A stretch of DNA of 64,000 bases from [Leptolyngbya] sp. JSC-1 (GTDB taxonomy: Bacteria; Cyanobacteriota; Cyanobacteriia; Elainellales; Elainellaceae), in the NCBI GenBank assembly GCA_000733415.1, contig KL662191.1:448415-512414 (forward strand), written 5' to 3'. The position numbers were made by a program, and so were the translations under genes. Each line of letters starts with the position of its first letter. Within the stretch, counting starts at the first letter, position 1. The notes under the pieces were generated by a model, which was given only the letters and a program-made list of their open reading frames with translations, had not been told where the DNA came from and did no database searches. This document shows, piece after piece, positions 51,120 to 59,450 of this stretch.

Positions 51120-51917
51120 TTAGTTAAGGCTGAGTACAAGCTGCAATCCCGGTTCTGGACGAGCAGCTTCGGGTAATGGCTCTGGCTCCTGTCGCATCGC
51201 AGGGCAGTAGCGAGCATAGGCACAGCGGTTACATTGGGTCCCAGGTACAGGCAGCCAGCGGCGGTCGCGTCGTAATTCAACCGCTAACTCGCTGATCACC
51301 TGCTCAACGCGCTGTCGATGATCTGGGGTCGCTGTGTAGCTAAATTTCTCACCGGTGCGCAAGTACAGCAAACTAAGCTGTTTTAGACTGCGCTGATAGC
51401 GCTGCTCCAGAGCAAGATAATACAGTCCGATCTGCAAATCAATTTCGTCTGGCTCAATGGTTTCAATCTCTTTGGCTGATTTATAGTCGATCAGCTCCAA
51501 TCCATCGCCGCAGTAATCCAGCCGGTCATACCGACCGGACAAAACAAACTCCAGGTTTTCCACCTGTAAACAGCCCTGAATCCGTCCTTCTACGGCCAAT
51601 GGACGCCGCATAGCTGACTGGCTAGCAATAAAAGAATAGTAATAACGCCGCAGAATTGCTCGCCCTTCCGCAATTTGATTGGAAGTCAGGTCACCAATTT
51701 GCTGATTCCAACAATATTCGATCCAATCGAGCCGAGGCACTGGATCCTGATAGTGCCAATCTTGATAGATCTGGGCCAACGCTTGGTGCAGCGAAGTTCC
51801 CAAGGTTGTTGAACCATAAAAACCAGACCCATCTAATCGGCGTTCGTAGCGGAAATAGTAGGCGCGGGGGCAGCGATGATAGGTCTGCAACTTAGCTGCG
51901 GATAGGGTATAAGACAT
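51120..51917 (-). CDS. PD-(D/E)XK nuclease (RecB/AddB/Cas4-type) with Cys cluster
   Basis: The 265-residue protein has the RecB-type nuclease fold: an N-terminal LSAAKLQTYHRCPRAYYF motif, the metal-binding LIDYKSAK after a FVLSGRYDRLD strand, and the C-terminal TQCNRCAYARYCPAM. Cys16 with the C-x2-C-x5-C set makes the four-cysteine iron-sulfur arrangement of AddB and Cas4. It may cut single-stranded DNA ends in recombinational repair. No cas genes, CRISPR array or helicase neighbours support a defence role. It lies alone on the minus strand, upstream of the M15 operon by about 165 bp. Confidence 0.85.
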   Translation of the reverse strand: MSYTLSAAKLQTYHRCPRAYYFRYERRLDGSGFYGSTTLGTSLHQALAQIYQDWHYQDPVPRLDWIEYCWNQQIGDLTSNQIAEGRAILRRYYYSFIASQSAMRRPLAVEGRIQGCLQVENLEFVLSGRYDRLDYCGDGLELIDYKSAKEIETIEPDEIDLQIGLYYLALEQRYQRSLKQLSLLYLRTGEKFSYTATPDHRQRVEQVISELAVELRRDRRWLPVPGTQCNRCAYARYCPAMRQEPEPLPEAARPEPGLQLVLSLN

Positions 51918-52347
51918 AAACCTCTCAATAGCTTTAATCGCTTATAAAGAGCCAACGCTTGGCAAATCTGAGCTTTAGAATTTATTTCAGAAAAAGTCCG
52001 CCCTCCGTTCTCAGCGCTGATCAACCCAGAAGAGGTAGGTAGCACCCGCAAACAGCGAGATTACTGTCTACGGGTGCGGTCTGTCGGGCATGACGCTACT
52101 ATAATGGCACTAGATGTGGAATTCGACCACCTATTTTTCATTAGTTCTTCCTATATATAGCGTAAAGCGGCTGAAATTCTGCTAAGAGAGAATTTTGCGT
52201 TAGCCTAAACACCCCCCTAAACACCCCTGCAAATCGAATTAGTGTATCGCAAGCTGAGATAGTGGCATGAAAAATGGCATGAAAAGGTTGAAATTTATCT
52301 ATGGTTTAATAGGGAAGCTTTAGTACGCTCAATAAAGCGAGGAAAGA
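51918..52347. other. divergent spacer between nuclease and glycosyltransferase genes
   Basis: About 430 bp of AT-rich DNA, no gene. CACCCCCCTAAACACCCCT at 52210-52228 is a short direct repeat, and CTATATATAG at 52151 a palindrome. No terminator or RNA recognised. Confidence 0.5.
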
Positions 52348-53145
52348 ATGCAAAGCAGTGGAATAGGTGTGATTTATTTAGCTCTAGGTGAACAGCACAA
52401 GGACGAGTGCCGCAAATCTGTTTACTATTTGAAGCAAACTAATCCAACGATTCCGGTTTCTGTCTTTACTGATTCATTTGATCGCATTTTGGCTGAACTA
52501 GGTGTAGAGCAACAGTTCATTCGAGTTGCTGATAAAAGTCCCTTTAAAGTCAAAGTCGAAATTCTCAGGGACTCCCCTTATCTAAAAACGCTTTTTTTAG
52601 ACACAGATACCTATGCTGTTCAAGATATATCGGAACTTTTTCACGCTTTAGACACTAACGACTTCTTGATTGCTAGGGCACCTCACGTTGATTTTGATGC
52701 CACTCCACCCATATTTCTGGGCTATTACAACCCAAATCCTTCTTTGCTCAATACTGGTGTGTTTGCCTATCGAGCTTCTAACGCGCTTGAACAAATGCTT
52801 TTGGATTGGCGGACTGCAATCATTGCTGAAGATCACTTAATTAAGGCTGGAACTTATTGCGATCAGCATTACTTTATCAGGCAGATTGCCCCTAAACTTC
52901 TATCAAGTTTCTATAAGCTGAGTTGTCAGATTCTGGATAACTGTATTTATAATCTTCGGCCTTGGGCTGTTGTGCCCTTTTATCAAGCAAACAGCTTAGC
53001 AAAAACAAAAATCATTCATGGTCGGGCAGATCATATCAATAGTTTGTTCGCGCGAAATGGTTTAGACATCAAATTAGAAGCTTTGATTGAGCAACTGTGG
53101 GGGATTCCTGCTTACTCGGTTAAGGGCATCGCCCAAAAGGCTTGA
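52348..53145 (+). CDS. GT-A-fold nucleotide-sugar transferase-like protein
   Basis: 265 residues with a nucleotide-diphospho-sugar fold: GVIYLALGEQHKDECRKSV at the start, a FLDTDTYAVQDI segment with the DxD metal-binding motif near 89-91, NPSLLNTGVFAYR and TYCDQHYF, then a C-terminal KIIHGRADHI with a conserved His. The layout resembles glycosyltransferases of the GT8/NRPS-like sugar-transfer families, but I cannot assign a CAZy family firmly. No signal peptide or membrane helix. Base composition is more AT-rich than its neighbours, which could mean transfer from elsewhere. Isolated between the nuclease and the M20 enzyme. Confidence 0.65.
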   Translation: MQSSGIGVIYLALGEQHKDECRKSVYYLKQTNPTIPVSVFTDSFDRILAELGVEQQFIRVADKSPFKVKVEILRDSPYLKTLFLDTDTYAVQDISELFHALDTNDFLIARAPHVDFDATPPIFLGYYNPNPSLLNTGVFAYRASNALEQMLLDWRTAIIAEDHLIKAGTYCDQHYFIRQIAPKLLSSFYKLSCQILDNCIYNLRPWAVVPFYQANSLAKTKIIHGRADHINSLFARNGLDIKLEALIEQLWGIPAYSVKGIAQKA

Positions 53146-53298
53146 TACGAACAATTTATTTGGCTCAGCTTTGTTTCGTCAATTGGGGCTTCACACAGAG
53201 ACTGGCAAATTTAAGTCTTCTGCTTGCGGCCCTACGCGATAACCTTAAGAAAGATTAACCGAAGAGTATCATGGGTTAAACCATCACCTGATTCTTCC

Positions 53299-54477
53299 AT
53301 GCTGAGCCGAATTAAAGATATTGCGTCTAACCTTGCGCCTCGTCTGATTGAAATTCGTCGTCATTTGCATAGCAACCCTGAGCTGAGCGGGCAGGAATAT
53401 AAAACCGCAGCCTATGTGGCTGGCGTATTGTCGTCCTGTGGTTTGCATGTTCAAGAAATGATGGGGAAAACAGGCGTTATAGCTGACCTAGCAGGAGCCG
53501 GCGACGATATTCGGATGCTGGCGATTCGCACTGATATGGATGCCCTGCCGATTCAAGAACGCTCAGGATTGGATTTTGCCTCTCAGCAGCCTGGTATTAT
53601 GCATGCCTGCGGTCATGATGTGCATACGACAGTTGGGCTAGGAACCGCGATGGTGTTGTCTCAGTTGGGAGAAGCCTTGCCAGGAACCGTGCGATTTTTG
53701 TTTCAGCCCGCAGAAGAAACGGCCCAAGGCGCAAGCTGGATGATTCGGGATGGGGCCATGACCAACGTCAGTGCCGTATTTGGTGTGCATGTGTTTCCAA
53801 CTATTCCAGGTGGGTCGATCGGCATTCGCTATGGCGCGTTAACAGCTGCCGCCGATGACCTAGAGCTAATCATTACCGGCGAATCGGGACATGGAGCGCG
53901 TCCCCATGAAGCGATTGACGCTATTTGGATCGGAGCGCAGGTGATCACTACGCTACAACAGGCAATTAGCCGTACCCATAACCCACTACGCCCGGTTGTG
54001 CTGACGATTGGTCAGATTCAAGGCGGGCGAGCACCCAATGTAATTGCAGACCAAGTGCGGATGCTGGGCACCGTGCGTTCGCTCCATCCTGAAACAAGTG
54101 CTGCTTTGCCAGCTTGGATCGAAGGCATCGTCGCAAATGTTTGCCAAACCTATGGTGCGAAGTATGTCATGAACTACCGTCGAGGAGTGCCGTCGGTGCA
54201 AAACGATCCGGTTCTGACTCAGATCACCGAAGCCGCCGCCGAAGAAGCTTGGGGTAGCGAGCGGGTCGAAATTCTGCTAGAACCTTCGTTGGGAGCTGAA
54301 GACTTTTCCCTTTACCTAGAACATGCACCTGGCACCATGTTTCGACTGGGTGTGGCCTTTCCTGACCAACCCAATTACCCGCTGCACCATCCCCAATTCC
54401 ATGTCAACGAAGCTGCGATTGTGACTGGAGTGGTGACGATGGCCTATTCAGCCTACAAATACTGGTTCCATCGTTAG
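53299..54477 (+). CDS. M20 family amidohydrolase (aminoacylase/IAA-amide type)
   Basis: This cytoplasmic zinc or manganese hydrolase is of the M20D type. Metal and catalytic residues show in RTDMDALPI, HACGHDVHT, QPAEETAQGA and LGAEDFS. GSIGIRYGALTAAADDLEL and HGARPHEA mark the dimerisation domain. The family splits N-acyl amino acids, hippurate or auxin conjugates; the natural substrate here is unknown. I chose ATG 53299 (MLSRIKDIA) because the 25 residues before it are not protein-like; 393 residues is normal. Confidence 0.92.
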   Translation: MLSRIKDIASNLAPRLIEIRRHLHSNPELSGQEYKTAAYVAGVLSSCGLHVQEMMGKTGVIADLAGAGDDIRMLAIRTDMDALPIQERSGLDFASQQPGIMHACGHDVHTTVGLGTAMVLSQLGEALPGTVRFLFQPAEETAQGASWMIRDGAMTNVSAVFGVHVFPTIPGGSIGIRYGALTAAADDLELIITGESGHGARPHEAIDAIWIGAQVITTLQQAISRTHNPLRPVVLTIGQIQGGRAPNVIADQVRMLGTVRSLHPETSAALPAWIEGIVANVCQTYGAKYVMNYRRGVPSVQNDPVLTQITEAAAEEAWGSERVEILLEPSLGAEDFSLYLEHAPGTMFRLGVAFPDQPNYPLHHPQFHVNEAAIVTGVVTMAYSAYKYWFHR

Positions 54478-54715
54478 GCAGATCCGTCTTGACAGTCAGT
54501 TTCTATAGGCTGAGAATACCTGTCAACTGAGAACCTAGCAGCACAGCAAGTAGCCTTGGTTTGAGGAGCTGTTTGCACAGGGCTTTGCAAACAGCTTCTG
54601 AGCGTGACTTTGAGCGCAATTCTGAGCATTATTCTGTTCAAATCTCTCAAAGCTCAAACCTCTCAAACTTCGTTGACACATCAGGCACAACCACACACAG
54701 GGAGACAAATGGGTT

Positions 54716-54970
54716 ATGGCAGCATCAGAACCGCTAAAGGGAATTGAACTGATTGATTGCGCTAAGGCTAATGCGAAACAGGGCATAGAGGTAGCCGCTA
54801 ACCTCTGTGGCTATGGAGACGATTTGATCGAATTTCGCCAACAGCTTCATCAGGCTTGTCAGCAGATCGGTGTAGAAATGACAGAACTGAGCGATCTGAT
54901 CACCGAGCAGCAAACTGTTCTGCAAACGGGCGGCATTGAAATCGCTCCCGATACGGCTTCTGAACTGTAA
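54716..54970 (+). CDS. hypothetical helical protein, 84 residues
   Basis: No family recognised. The sequence is acidic and helical: KGIELIDCAKANAKQGIEVAANLCGYGDDLIEFRQQLHQACQQIG. A GGGAG site lies about 11 bp upstream of the ATG. An ATG seven bases earlier is in another frame. The gene lies between the M20 gene and a Roadblock-like gene, all on the plus strand but separately spaced. Confidence 0.6.
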   Translation: MAASEPLKGIELIDCAKANAKQGIEVAANLCGYGDDLIEFRQQLHQACQQIGVEMTELSDLITEQQTVLQTGGIEIAPDTASEL

Positions 54971-55160
54971 ATGTAACCTTAAATGTAGCCTTGTGTAAAA
55001 GTGACCTTGAGCGCGAGAATTCCACAAGCACCAGATTGAACTACGTTGGTGATCAGCCGCATAGCGATCTGACACTAGATTGATTAATTTGGGAAAGAAC
55101 AGGAATTCGTCCGGTTAGGCGAAGTTTAACGATTGCAAAGGCATTGCAAAGGCGTTGAGT

Positions 55161-55505
55161 GTGTCCTACTTAGACCGAATCCTTGGCGCTGCTGTTTTTG
55201 ATTTAACGGGTTTGCCGAAGGATTACTACATTTCTGCTGAAAGTGCTGATATTAGCTGGGTTCAGTCAATTTTTCAAGCATTGGGGCTACAGGCGCTGCT
55301 GACCTCCTCGTTTCAGCTAAAGGAATTTCGCCATGCCGTGATCCACGGTGCCCACTGTCATGCGATTGTGATCCGACAAACCAACTGTTACCTAGCTCTG
55401 CTGATTCGGCAAGGTGAGACACCGGTATCGGAGGATTGGATCCAATGGGCTGTCAGCTTTGATCCAGCTTTGCTAGCCGATGACCCTCGCTTCAACTCAA
55501 CCTGA
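55161..55505 (+). CDS. Roadblock/LC7-like small protein
   Basis: 114 residues with a Roadblock-like pattern: SYLDRILGAAVFDLTGLPKDYY at the start, then ISWVQSIFQALGLQAL, AVIHGAHCHAIVIRQTNCYLALLIR and a helical end SEDWIQWAV. Roadblock proteins in bacteria often pair with small GTPases (MglB) or work with ParA-like systems; no such partner is nearby, so only the fold is suggested. GTG 55161 is chosen, with AAAGG 7 bp upstream; TTG 55155 would also serve. A 15-bp tandem duplication covers the stop codon. Confidence 0.6.
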   Translation: MSYLDRILGAAVFDLTGLPKDYYISAESADISWVQSIFQALGLQALLTSSFQLKEFRHAVIHGAHCHAIVIRQTNCYLALLIRQGETPVSEDWIQWAVSFDPALLADDPRFNST

Positions 55506-55530
55506 CTTGATTCAACCTGACTTGATTCAA
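55501..55530. repeat. 15-bp exact tandem duplication at a stop codon
   Basis: CCTGACTTGATTCAA occurs twice back to back, at 55501-55515 and 55516-55530. The first copy contains the TGA of the Roadblock-like gene. Confidence 0.85.
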
Positions 55531-55691
55531 CTAACTTGCAGGTCAGTTGCTTAGCGTCGTCAAGCATTCAATTCCTATTCATTAGCATTCAATTCAACTG
55601 GCGTTTACGACTGCCCAACAGCCAGCGGTTGACGATCGACCGGTAATCCTTAACAATGGGGAGTGTAGAGTTAAGTTTTGTAAAGAAAGCC

Positions 55692-55862
55692 ATGACTCAA
55701 CCTCAGCCTTCTGCAACTCCTAAGTTTGAAGAACCTAAATTTGGGTTCAATTCCTATGCTGAGCGCCTGAATGGTCGGGCTGCCATGCTTGGTTTTGTGA
55801 TTACTCTGGCAATTGAATATTTCACGGGACAGGGATTACTATCCTGGTTAGGACTCTACTAA
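55692..55862 (+). CDS. high-light-inducible protein (Hlip)
   Basis: A 56-residue single-helix chlorophyll-binding protein of the CAB/ELIP superfamily. It carries the key motif FNSYAERLNGRAAMLGFV, where Glu, Asn and Arg bind chlorophyll and pair the helices of a dimer, and the helix continues LAIEYFTGQGLLSWLG. Such proteins bind photosystem II assembly complexes or chlorophyll synthase and quench excess energy under strong light. ATG 55692 is chosen because residues before it are not family-like. The 55531-55691 leader should hold a light-responsive promoter; I did not find a clear HLR1 element. Confidence 0.92.
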   Translation: MTQPQPSATPKFEEPKFGFNSYAERLNGRAAMLGFVITLAIEYFTGQGLLSWLGLY

Positions 55863-56037
55863 ATTTGAATCAAATTGCTCCATTTTGTATGGGTTCAGGT
55901 ATTCAAAGACAAAGCGACCCAAGCTGCCTGACTTTCCGCAAGGATTGTCAACAGTTTGGGCGCTCTCTTTCTCTGGGAAGCTCGCTTGATCAACAGGCAT
56001 GACTGGATTGCACGAGTGGATAGTCTTGCTAATGGTA

Positions 56038-56078
56038 TTTTCCCCGTGCCGTTTTCTCCGTGCCGTTTTCTCCGTGCG
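56038..56078. repeat. 14-bp tandem repeat, three copies
   Basis: Units TTTTCCCCGTGCCG, TTTTCTCCGTGCCG and TTTTCTCCGTGCG follow each other directly. They lie in the spacer between the Hlip and the minus-strand 294-residue gene, near the latter's stop. Confidence 0.85.
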
Positions 56079-56104
56079 TTGCTATCAGTTCCCCAAATGA
56101 ATCT

Positions 56105-56989
56105 TTAGTCGCGTCTGGCACCAGCTAGAAGCACCATTGCCCCGGCCATCAGCGGCAACAGCAGGTAGATGGGTAGGCGAGCATCATCCATGCCTCCTGC
56201 TGGAATTGCGTCTATTGAGTCAGACTCGGAACGGCTTGGGGGCGATGGCTGCGTGGCAGCCTGCTCACGATATATTGCCTGCACAATTGGAGCAACTTGC
56301 CGACTCCAGTAGGGATGGGTAATTTGCTGGGCTTGCAGCAGCGCCGTTTCATATTGGTGGGCTTTGAAGGCGGCTTCGACAATTTGCCAACGGCTCTGGT
56401 TGTTCAACCACTCTTGTTGCCAACCGCGAATTTTGTTCTGAGCTTCGCTATAAAGCGGGTTATCGGGCGTGATTGCGCCGGCCGTTTTAAGGGCGTCCTC
56501 GAATCTGCCCTTGGAATCGCGGTAATATCCTTCAGCAACTTGCAGAATTTGATTTGACCATTGCCAAACCAACTGCTGGACTTGGGCAGCGACAGCGCTA
56601 TCTGAGATAGTCTGCACCTCGCTAATAGCATCCTTCAATTGACCGGCACTGGCTTGACTTTGTGCTCGGTTGATCACAGCCGTAGTTAAGGCGCGTTGAC
56701 ACTGGTCCTGTAAAACGATGGCTCGGCTATGAAACAAGGACTCAACTGGGATTTGCTGAGTTTCCTGGATGCAGCGTTGGTGGTCTCCTGCCGCCTTGAG
56801 GTACTCAACTTGAGCCAAAATAGCCTGATGCTGCTGCTCGACCCGCTGCTGCTGATCCAGTTTGACTAGCCAGTAGAAGCGAACTGCGAGTGAGCCAGTA
56901 GCCAGGAAGACCGAACCCGTCAAAACCATAGCCAAACCAATTCGAACAGATCGCAAATGATCGGAAGGAGGCGGCATCGGGGTACGCAT
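56105..56989 (-). CDS. membrane-anchored helical repeat protein, 294 residues
   Basis: Two hydrophobic segments bracket a helical body: an N-terminal helix (GLAMVLTGSVFLATGSLAVRF) and a C-terminal one (PIYLLLPLMAGAMVLLAG). Between them are alpha-hairpin-like repeats (QLKDAISEVQTISDSAVA; GRFEDALKTAGAITPDNPLYSEAQNKI; HQYETALLQAQQITHPYW), TPR-like in spacing. A Ser/Pro linker precedes the last helix. It resembles cyanobacterial membrane proteins of unknown role with TPR-like stalks. No partner is evident; it is close to the NfeD-like gene (48 bp) on the same strand. Confidence 0.65.
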   Translation of the reverse strand: MRTPMPPPSDHLRSVRIGLAMVLTGSVFLATGSLAVRFYWLVKLDQQQRVEQQHQAILAQVEYLKAAGDHQRCIQETQQIPVESLFHSRAIVLQDQCQRALTTAVINRAQSQASAGQLKDAISEVQTISDSAVAAQVQQLVWQWSNQILQVAEGYYRDSKGRFEDALKTAGAITPDNPLYSEAQNKIRGWQQEWLNNQSRWQIVEAAFKAHQYETALLQAQQITHPYWSRQVAPIVQAIYREQAATQPSPPSRSESDSIDAIPAGGMDDARLPIYLLLPLMAGAMVLLAGARRD

Positions 56990-57036
56990 AGTGTTCTACC
57001 TCTCTCTAAGCTTGTTCTCCTGCTCTGGACCAATCC

Positions 57037-57276
57037 CTAGGCAAGCTGAGCAGAAGTGACAGGAGTGACCAGCAGCGTGATTCCATCTCGACCAACCACA
57101 ACCACCTGTTCTGAAGGTTCTGCCTGGACATACGCATCTGAATAGAGTCGAGCTGGCCAAAAACTAGCTCGATATTTCACGCGCCCCCGGCGATTAGGCG
57201 CAATCATCTGGACCACTTCACCAATACCAGGTTGGGCAAATAGTTCGATTCGCTCTGAGGTCTTCGACATAGCCAT
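57037..57276 (-). CDS. NfeD-like OB-fold protein, 79 residues
   Basis: The core (GIGEVVQMIAPNRRGRVKYRASFWPARL, VVVVGRDGITLLVTPV) is the small beta-barrel found at the C-terminus of NfeD proteins, here without membrane helices. NfeD domains associate with SPFH/stomatin-like proteins and membrane-protease partners. ATG 57276 has AAAGG about 10 bp upstream; earlier starts in the frame are possible. It lies just upstream of the membrane-anchored helical protein on the same strand, so the pair may be one unit. Confidence 0.7.
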   Translation of the reverse strand: MAMSKTSERIELFAQPGIGEVVQMIAPNRRGRVKYRASFWPARLYSDAYVQAEPSEQVVVVGRDGITLLVTPVTSAQLA

Positions 57277-58356
57277 AACTGCATTACCTTTCACAAACTA
57301 AGGGGGACTGATTTGGACCGGAAATTAGCAGATGGGAAATTGCGGATTTCGCCCCATTCTCTTAGCCACAACCCTAGGGGGGCTGCACATCGACTGAGTT
57401 ATTCCGCTGAATTGCTGTTGTCTTCCGAATTGGGTTCTGGCCGATCGGACCTCCTAAAAGTTCAGTAAATCAATTTTGACCACTTTTATGATTTCTGTCA
57501 AGATATCAAGTTGATACTATTTTTAATATCAAACCGATATGCTTGTTGCTGGATTTCTTACAGCAGTGGGCTTGTTACAGAGGAAGTGCAAGTGGCTGCG
57601 GAGGCTGAGCCTGTTGCCGCTCGCTTCAGGTAAAGTCAGTGCATCAAGCAGCTCAATAGTTATGTAATCTTTTGAAGCATCAGAAGGCAGAGCAGCCCGG
57701 AGGGATTTACAGGTGTGCAAATAGCCTCTAGCCCAAGGTTCTGAAGGAAATTGATATCAAAAATTATATCTCGCGTGAAAATGGGCTTCTATGTTCAGAG
57801 ACTGCTCACCCCTGTTACATTGCTGGCTTTGTAGCTAGCCTGAATCAGGCAAGAGCTTGTATCTCCAAACTCAGGCAACTCCACGATCGAAGACTGGCGT
57901 GGAAGCTCAGGTCAAAGCAGCGGCTGGAGAAAGTTAGACAATGCTCTTGCCATTGCGGGATTGACATTGATATCTTAAGTTGATATCTTAATGAACTAGC
58001 TGAAGTATAGACGTGTCTTTTGTCTACTCTCATGAGTTGCAGGTCTTGGATTGCATATCTAAGCCTGGAGGCAGGTTATAGCTTAAGTGCACGGTACGTC
58101 GTGATTGGGGAAAGCGTTTGATGCCTTTCTGCCGCTATTCCCGCAGAACATCGCGGTAGGATAGGGAGATGTTTGCTAGTGGGGTGCCTTCTAGCAAGGT
58201 TTTTAGATAGTTTGCATTTGAACTACCTTTGGCACAGCGTTTTAGCGTTGCTTTGGAGTTCGCTATTCAGCTTCGTGTTCTCTCCCGGTCAGTCCAGTCA
58301 GGCTTCTTGGTCAGACGACGTGCCAAACCTGCCTAGCCTTCAGCATCTACCAACGA
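57277..58356. other. 1.1-kb gap with four TTGATATC motifs upstream of the HicA-like gene
   Basis: No gene is supportable; frames are short and not protein-like. AAGATATCAA occurs at 57500-57509, the palindrome TTGATATCAA at 57751-57760, and TTGATATCTTA twice at 57967-57977 and 57980-57990 (13-bp spacing). The palindromic character suggests binding sites for a dimeric regulator such as the ribbon-helix-helix HicB. Confidence 0.5.
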
Positions 58357-58641
58357 ATGTGCATCTTTTTTAATGAGTTACCAGATGAACAGCAAAATAC
58401 CGTTAGAGCTATCTTTGCCGATCCACCACCGGATATTCTCTGGTTAAATGTCCTGATTTTGTTTGATGTACTGCATAGCGAAAGCCATGTCAGTAATGGT
58501 TTTTTGTGTGTTGCGCTAAACTTGCATCAAGAAATGAGGCGGGGAATCTTCCCATACTCTGGTCAACAAGGGTGTATCAGTCGCCATACTGTCAATGAAT
58601 TGCGGAACTATTTGCGTGGGGTAGGAGTTGAACCCAATTAG
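58357..58641 (+). CDS. divergent HicA-like toxin (mRNA interferase type)
   Basis: The layout is that of HicA: helix one (NTVRAIFADPPPDILWLNVLILFDVLH), then beta strands, then a C-terminal helix VNELRNYLRGVGVEPN. HicA proteins are dsRBD-like mRNA cutters held by HicB. The usual GSH or FHRPHP-type motif with the catalytic His is absent: the strands read SNGFLCVALNLHQ and RRGIFPYSG. It may be inactive. The frame starts at ATG 58357 with an atypical MCIFFNELPDEQ. A better HicA-like start, MNSK, lies one frame over at ATG 58384, which hints at an old frameshift. It ends 2 bp before hicB. Confidence 0.55.
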   Translation: MCIFFNELPDEQQNTVRAIFADPPPDILWLNVLILFDVLHSESHVSNGFLCVALNLHQEMRRGIFPYSGQQGCISRHTVNELRNYLRGVGVEPN

Positions 58642-58643
58642 CT

Positions 58644-59399
58644 ATGTTCAAGTATAAAAACTATATCGCCAAAGTAGAAGTGGATACAGAGTCAGACATG
58701 CTCTATGGACGAGTCCTCAATATTGGCGATGAAACGGCTCGTGATATCATTACGTTTGAAGGTAGAACGGTACGAGAGGCCGAGCAGAAATTCCAAAGAG
58801 CCGTTGATACATATATAGAGTTCTGCAAAACTCAAGGCATAGAACCCAACAAGCCATTTTCAGGGAAGCTGCCCTTTAGAACAACACCGGAAATTCATCG
58901 AGATATCTATATTGCTGCTACACGAGCGAACAAAAGTATTAACGCCTGGATGGAGGAGACCCTCAGTCAAGCAGCTAAGCAAGCCGAAAACCCAGTCCAT
59001 TCCTCTACTGAACGGCAGCAAGAGTTTGAAATTTCTTTCGCAGAGTACGGACGGCTACTAACCGACCTGCGAAATAAGATTATGCGTCTTAAAACTATTA
59101 TTGAGCCTTACCTGCAAGAGAAAACCACCAGTACATTTGCTCGTCTGTATGGAGAACTGAAGCCGGTCTTAAAGGACAAAGAATTAGCAGACTTACTAGA
59201 AAAAGTAGAAACAGCTCAAGAATACTTGAAGTCGGTTCAGTCACAACAGGCTGCTTTATTTGCTCTAACGGAACAATCGGTAAATCCAGCATCTGGTTTG
59301 ACTCCGGTTGATTTGGATGGAGGGATTGGCTTAGAGGATGCAGAGAGAAACACGGAAAAAGATGTGAAAACACTGTCAGTGCAGTCGGGAAATGGTTGA
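58644..59399 (+). CDS. HicB-family antitoxin with long C-terminal extension
   Basis: Residues 1-70 are the HicB partial RNase-H-like domain (YKNYIAKVEVD, YGRVLNIGDE, DIITFEGRTVREAEQKFQRAVDTY), which binds the toxin. Residues 75-110 form a ribbon-helix-helix DNA-binding motif (PFRTTPEIHRDIYIAATRANKSINAWMEETLSQA), used for autorepression. Normal HicB proteins stop near 110-140, but this one continues to 251 with a helical, coiled-coil-like extension (LRNKIMRLKTIIEPYLQEKTT; LADLLEKVETAQEYLKS). It begins 2 bp after the HicA-like stop, so the pair is coupled. The RTX gene follows 51 bp downstream on the same strand. Confidence 0.75.
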   Translation: MFKYKNYIAKVEVDTESDMLYGRVLNIGDETARDIITFEGRTVREAEQKFQRAVDTYIEFCKTQGIEPNKPFSGKLPFRTTPEIHRDIYIAATRANKSINAWMEETLSQAAKQAENPVHSSTERQQEFEISFAEYGRLLTDLRNKIMRLKTIIEPYLQEKTTSTFARLYGELKPVLKDKELADLLEKVETAQEYLKSVQSQQAALFALTEQSVNPASGLTPVDLDGGIGLEDAERNTEKDVKTLSVQSGNG

Positions 59400-59450
59400 C
59401 ACAGCTCTCTGTTTCCCGAATATTAATAACTGGAGTTGTGGCCCGAACGA

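Noticed and set aside
51120..51917. Cas4 assignment for the PD-(D/E)XK nuclease
   Set aside because: Fold and cysteines fit, but there is no cas1/cas2 or CRISPR array nearby.
57529..58033. Two minus-strand 62-63-residue frames in the gap before the HicA-like gene
   Set aside because: No start signal, no recognisable pattern, and the frames conflict with the motif cluster.
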